DNA from: DAOUFU01 sp034429275
GTDB taxonomy: Bacteria; Chloroflexota; Anaerolineae; Aggregatilineales; Aggregatilineaceae
Assembly (NCBI GenBank): GCA_034429275.1
Contig: DAOUFU010000123.1
Location: 1-11,283 of the forward strand
Length of the DNA: 11,283 bases
Direction: 5' to 3'
Every line of letters starts with the position of its first letter. The first letter of the stretch is position 1. The notes beneath the pieces were generated by a model. That model was not told the DNA's origin, searched no databases, and saw only the letters and a program-made list of their open reading frames with translations. Shown here one piece after another: positions 6,379 to 11,283 of the stretch. The position numbers and the translations under genes were made by a program.

Positions 6379-7253
6379 GCGCCGCGTAGAAGTGAGGAGT
6401 CATGCTCGATCTTGGAATCGTGATTGTCAACTGGAACACGCGCGACCTGCTGCGCGAATGCCTGCGCTCGGTGTATGCGTCGCAGGGGGTCAGCCTGCGC
6501 GTGGTGGTGGTGGATAATGCTTCTTCGGATGGCAGCGCCGAGATGGTGCGTGCCGAATTCCCACAGGCCGAGGTGATCGCCAACCGGGACAACCCCGGCT
6601 TTTCCACCGCCAATAACCAGGGTTTCCGGCTGCTGGGCTTCGCCCAGGGCGAGCAGTTGCCGCCCGACCGCGTGCCGCGCTATGCCCTGGCGCTCAATCC
6701 CGATACCGTGCTGCCGCCCGATGCCCTGGCCGAGATGGTGGCCTATATGGATGCCGACGAGCGAATCGGCGCAGCAGGCCCCAAACTGGTGCTGCTCAAT
6801 GGCCAGCTCGACCTGGCCTGCCGTCGCAGCTTCCCCAGCCCGGCCATCAGCTTCTATCACATGATCGGACTGAGCAAGTTGTTTCCCCACAGCCGCCGGT
6901 TTGGACGGTATAATATGACATATCTCGATCCCGACGTAGAGACCGAAGTCGACTCGGTCGTCGGGGCGTTCATGATGGTCCGGCGCGCCGTCATTCAGCG
7001 CGTCGGCCTGTTCGACGAATCGTTCTGGATGTACGGAGAAGACCTCGATTGGGCGTACCGAATCAAACAGGCCGGGTGGAAGGTGATGTACAATCCCCGC
7101 GTGACGGTGACTCACGTCAAACGGGCAGCCAGCCGCCAGTCACGCCGGGCGCAGACCGAGTTTTACCGGGCGATGCTGATCTTCTATCGCAAGCACTACC
7201 GGGCCACAACCCCCTGGTGGCTTCACAGCCTGATCCTGCTGGGGATCGCGCTG

Positions 7254-7261
7254 AAGGGGGG
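7254..7261 (+). promoter_or_regulatory. Ribosome binding site inside the upstream gene, fixing a GTG start
   Basis: AAGGGGGG lies 9 nt before the GTG at 7271, within the last codons of the glycosyltransferase gene. No ATG in the right frame occurs before the first transmembrane segment of the downstream protein, so this site supports a GTG start with a 40-nt gene overlap. Confidence 0.6.
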
Positions 7262-7270
7262 CCGCCCGGT

Positions 7271-8731
<1,461 letters not shown>

Positions 8732-8743
8732 CCCGCGACCAGG

Positions 8744-10954
8744 ATGACCACCTCACGCCGCACTTGGGGTCTTTGGGCCGCCGCAACGATCTTTTTTGTG
8801 CTGCTGGCAGCGGTGGCCCTCCACCCGCTGATGGCCCATCTCACCACGCACCTGCCCGGCACCCCGCGCCAGCCCACCACTGACTTCTTCCACTTCCATT
8901 GGAATTACTGGTGGATCGGGCACGCGCTGGCCGAACCTGACCTCAACGTGTATGAGACGAACTACGTCTTCGCGCCCTATACCAGCAGCCTGGCGCTCCA
9001 TACCCTGACGCCGTTCTGGTACCCGCTGTGGGCGCTGATCACCCGGCTGTATGGCCCACCCATCGTCGGCACGATCCCGGCGATGGCAGCCATCATGGCC
9101 GCGTCGATGGCGTTGAGCGGCCTGGCAACCTTCGCGCTGCTGCGGCGGTACGCGGTCAGCACGGGGTTGGCGCTGGCGGGCGGCTCGCTGATGGCCATCT
9201 CGCCCATTATGCGTCATGGCGTCTTCTGGACTAACCCGAACCTGATGGGCTGGTTCTGGCCGCCCGCCCTGCTGTTGATCTGGGACCGGGTGACGCGCGA
9301 GCAGGTGGCGGGGCATGTCCGCGCGGCGGCGGGCTGGAGCCTGCTGCTGGGCGGCGCGCTCTACGGTATGGCGCTCACCGACCTGCAGATGTTCCTGCTG
9401 GTCAGCCTGCTGGTGATCCCCTTTGGCCTGCGCACCCTGATCACCTGCCCAGGCGCGCGCACCTGGTTGATCGGTTGGGCGGCGGTGGCCGCAGCATCCG
9501 CGCTGATGCTGATATGGTGGGCCGGGCCGCTGCCTGCCCTGCTGCACTATGAGCGGGGCACCGGCACGTCGATGCCTGCCGATCTCGCGGTCAGCGTGGC
9601 ATTCCCCAAAGGGTTCGTGTGGCGCATCACCGGCCACGTGGCGACGGTGTCCTTCGGCGCGGTGATCCTGCCGCTGACGGGGCTGGCCCTGGCGCTGAGC
9701 CTGGCCGCCCGCCGCGCGCGCCCCAGAGTCATGTTCCCGGCGGGGCGCTGGTCCTGGCTGGCATTGGTCCCCGCTCCGCTGATTCTCTCGGCAGGCGCGT
9801 CGATCACCGTGCTGGGGGTGGAAATTCCCCTGCCCTACCGCTTGCTGCACGAGGCGCTCGGCGGCATGTTCCGCTACCCGGAACGCTTCGCCACGGTGGC
9901 AACACTGCCCGCGTTGGTGTTCGCGCTGCAAACGCTGACTCCGCTCGCCGCGCGGCTGCGCCGCGGATGGCGACTCGCCGTGCCGGTGATCCTGCTGCTG
10001 GCCGTCTTCGCCGATGGGCGGCTCTACGACCCGGTGCCCATTCGCCCCGCGCCAACTCGCTATGCCATCTACGACCAGATCGGCCAGGAACCCTACGATT
10101 ACGTGGTGCTCGAAGTGCCGACCGGCGCATCGAGCGGCGAAGGGCTGGTCGGCGAAGCGGAATACGCGACGCTGCAGTGGTACGGCCTGGCACATGGCAA
10201 GCGCATGATCAACGGGCATGTCTCGCGCGTGGACGCGATGCACTACTGGCTGATGCGCACCGATGACCCGGCTCTGGCCTGGCTCGGCCAGCGCCGCCTG
10301 TATGATCCCGATGCGGTGCCCGTCCGCCTGCGAGAGATCATCATCACCTACCCGGTGGGCTATGTGATGGTCCATACCGATATGATCGCCCGCTACACCG
10401 GCGAATCGACCGTGCGCGAGGTCATCCGCACGCTCAACAGTATGGTTGACCTGCTGTGCCCGGTGGCGGAAGAAGGCGCGCTGATTGCTTACCGCACGGC
10501 CTGGCACCCGGATGGCTGCCCACCTCGCACACCGACGCGCACCGCGCCTGGCATCTACGTGCTGGACCTGGGCGCGCCCGGCGATTCCGGCTTCCTGGGC
10601 GAGGGCTGGTGGTGGGCCGAAACGATCGTGCCGGGTGTGGATGCGCGCTGGACCGGCGACGGTCCTTCGGCGAGGCTGTACCTCGCGCTGCCGCCGGGCG
10701 AATACCGCGTCACCGTCAACGCGCAGGCGTATGATCACGACCGCGCCCTGACCCTCTACGCCGGGGGCCGCGCGCTGGGGACGGAGACCATCCCGGCGGA
10801 GGCGCTGAGCGCAGCCGTGTTTGACCTGCCCGCCGCTTTCTCCGGGCGGATGATCGCGCTTGATCTGGAAGCGGGCGAACCGGTCCAGGCGAGCGCCGAA
10901 CGCGCGCTGGCGCTGATGGTCGAGAGTCTGCGCTTCGAGCGGGTGGGCGACTGA
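8744..10954 (+). CDS. Polytopic GT-C-like membrane protein with C-terminal soluble region
   Basis: A 736-residue protein starting at ATG 8744, 12 nt after the phosphotransferase stop, with a weak AGG ribosome site. I count about 11-12 hydrophobic segments between residues 10 and 428. The first loop has TTDFFHFHWNYWWIGHAL (45-62, with Asp47), followed by YVFAPYTSSLALHTL, a pattern like the first extracytoplasmic loop of GT-C glycosyltransferases that use lipid-linked sugars. FRYPERF (376-382) precedes the last helices. From about 430 to 736 the protein is soluble, probably outside the membrane. Its last 130 residues (GIYVLDLG...PPGEYRVTVNAQAY...LRFERV) look like a beta-sandwich. The fold assignment is from layout, not a close match; uncharacterised membrane proteins of the PTPS-related group are an alternative. 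Its position suggests transfer or assembly of the glycan primed and extended by its neighbours. Confidence 0.8.
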   Translation: MTTSRRTWGLWAAATIFFVLLAAVALHPLMAHLTTHLPGTPRQPTTDFFHFHWNYWWIGHALAEPDLNVYETNYVFAPYTSSLALHTLTPFWYPLWALITRLYGPPIVGTIPAMAAIMAASMALSGLATFALLRRYAVSTGLALAGGSLMAISPIMRHGVFWTNPNLMGWFWPPALLLIWDRVTREQVAGHVRAAAGWSLLLGGALYGMALTDLQMFLLVSLLVIPFGLRTLITCPGARTWLIGWAAVAAASALMLIWWAGPLPALLHYERGTGTSMPADLAVSVAFPKGFVWRITGHVATVSFGAVILPLTGLALALSLAARRARPRVMFPAGRWSWLALVPAPLILSAGASITVLGVEIPLPYRLLHEALGGMFRYPERFATVATLPALVFALQTLTPLAARLRRGWRLAVPVILLLAVFADGRLYDPVPIRPAPTRYAIYDQIGQEPYDYVVLEVPTGASSGEGLVGEAEYATLQWYGLAHGKRMINGHVSRVDAMHYWLMRTDDPALAWLGQRRLYDPDAVPVRLREIIITYPVGYVMVHTDMIARYTGESTVREVIRTLNSMVDLLCPVAEEGALIAYRTAWHPDGCPPRTPTRTAPGIYVLDLGAPGDSGFLGEGWWWAETIVPGVDARWTGDGPSARLYLALPPGEYRVTVNAQAYDHDRALTLYAGGRALGTETIPAEALSAAVFDLPAAFSGRMIALDLEAGEPVQASAERALALMVESLRFERVGD

Positions 10955-10973
10955 TGACCGCGCCGACTTGAGT

Positions 10974-11086
10974 GTGTATGCAAACCCTCATCCCCCGGCC
11001 CCTTCTCCCCCAGGGAGAAGGGGAGCCGCAGCCCTGACGTTCGTTATCTTGGGGATGTGACAGGCATTGTACTACTTTGCATACAC
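10974..11086. mobile_element. MITE-like element, 113 bp with 11-bp terminal inverted repeats
   Basis: The ends are exact inverted repeats, GTGTATGCAAA (10974-10984) and TTTGCATACAC (11076-11086). Between them is an 11-bp hairpin at 10999-11023 but no reading frame, as expected of a non-autonomous miniature element. No clear target-site duplication is seen. It sits 19 nt after the stop of the GT-C-like gene, so it may also supply its transcript end. Confidence 0.5.
10999..11023 (+). terminator. GC-rich hairpin, possible 3' end of the glycan operon
   Basis: CCCCTTCTCCC (10999-11009) pairs perfectly with GGGAGAAGGGG (11013-11023) over a 3-nt loop. It starts 44 nt after the last gene of the cluster. 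There is no following T run, and it lies inside a repeat element, so termination is only a possibility. Confidence 0.4.
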
Positions 11087-11194
11087 GCCCTAATCTGGCC
11101 GGGCAAACGCATCAAAAAAACTGTTTCGGTTGACGCGCATTGCCTGCCCCTGATGCCCATTGGCCCTGCGATCGGGTATGAGAGGCGAATGGCT

Positions 11195-11262
11195 GGCCTC
11201 ACCCCCGCGCGGCCAAAACCGGGCCGCTTCGCCCCCTCTCCGAAAATTTACGGAGAGGGGGC
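11195..11262 (-). repeat. Half copy of the cloverleaf palindromic repeat, copy 3
   Basis: This 68-bp stretch matches the plus-strand reading of copy 2, from the outer stem GGCCTCACCCCC through one small hairpin and the central palindrome, which here has one mismatch (TTTT to TTTA). It then diverges and lacks the second small hairpin and the other outer-stem arm. Its left flank GGCGAATGGCT resembles GGCGAACGGCT next to copy 1. Confidence 0.8.
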
Positions 11263-11283
11263 AACCGACAACGCGCCCTGCGG

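Larger units (their letters stand above)
10955..11283. other. Non-coding right end with two repeat elements
   Basis: No gene is supported in these 329 bp. The stretch holds a MITE-like element (10974-11086), an imperfect inverted repeat around a run of seven A (about 11102-11144), and a half copy of the cloverleaf repeat (11195-11262). The last 20 bases show nothing recognisable. Confidence 0.7.

Noticed and set aside
7049..7270. Upstream extension of the sugar-phosphate transferase to 7049
   Set aside because: The extra 74 codons lie wholly within the glycosyltransferase gene in another frame and encode nothing seen in the family.
8753..10738. A 661-codon minus-strand open frame
   Set aside because: It is antisense to the GT-C-like membrane gene; its product is Arg/His/Gln-rich with no recognisable domain, typical of a shadow in GC-rich DNA.

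Overview
This is a GC-rich bacterial chromosomal window with no rRNA, tRNA, phage genes or recognisable transposase. The long Thr-Pro 'TPTP/TFTPAP' stalk on a secreted lipoprotein, bacterial SH3 domains around an SGNH esterase, and abundant short palindromic repeats suggest a Chloroflexota bacterium (Anaerolineae-like). That is inference from style; no phylogenetic marker here settles it.

Left block, minus strand (1-2599): a probable three-gene operon. Its order of transcription is a class I SAM-dependent methyltransferase (2599-1697), formamidopyrimidine-DNA glycosylase mutM (1654-833), and a membrane-anchored protein of unknown function (774 to beyond position 1). Gaps are 42 and 58 nt.

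Central block (2600-5859): a divergent promoter region, then a monocistronic 702-residue lipoprotein on the plus strand. It consists of a Thr-Pro stalk, an SH3-like domain, an SGNH/GDSL hydrolase domain and a second SH3-like domain. It is bracketed by two inverted copies of a 154-bp repeat (2777-2930 and 5427-5580), about 97% identical. Each core can fold into a four-way cloverleaf with three hairpins. Between the second copy and the next gene lies about 280 nt of unassigned DNA with a possible hairpin/pseudoknot and a perfect 20-nt palindrome.

Right block, plus strand (5860-10954): a tightly packed surface-polysaccharide cluster. It holds a 172-residue unknown protein with a CxxC and a hexapeptide repeat, a WbbL-like family 2 glycosyltransferase, a polyprenyl-phosphate sugar-1-phosphate transferase with a GTG start overlapping the previous gene, and a 736-residue polytopic GT-C-like membrane protein with a C-terminal soluble region. 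Inferred division of labour: the phosphotransferase primes undecaprenyl phosphate with a sugar, the family 2 enzyme extends it, and the polytopic protein may work on the lipid-linked glycan at the outer face. The upstream SGNH lipoprotein could remove or add acyl groups on a surface glycan, but it is a separate transcription unit.

Right end (10955-11283): no gene. It holds a 113-bp MITE-like element with 11-bp terminal inverted repeats and a half copy of the cloverleaf repeat.
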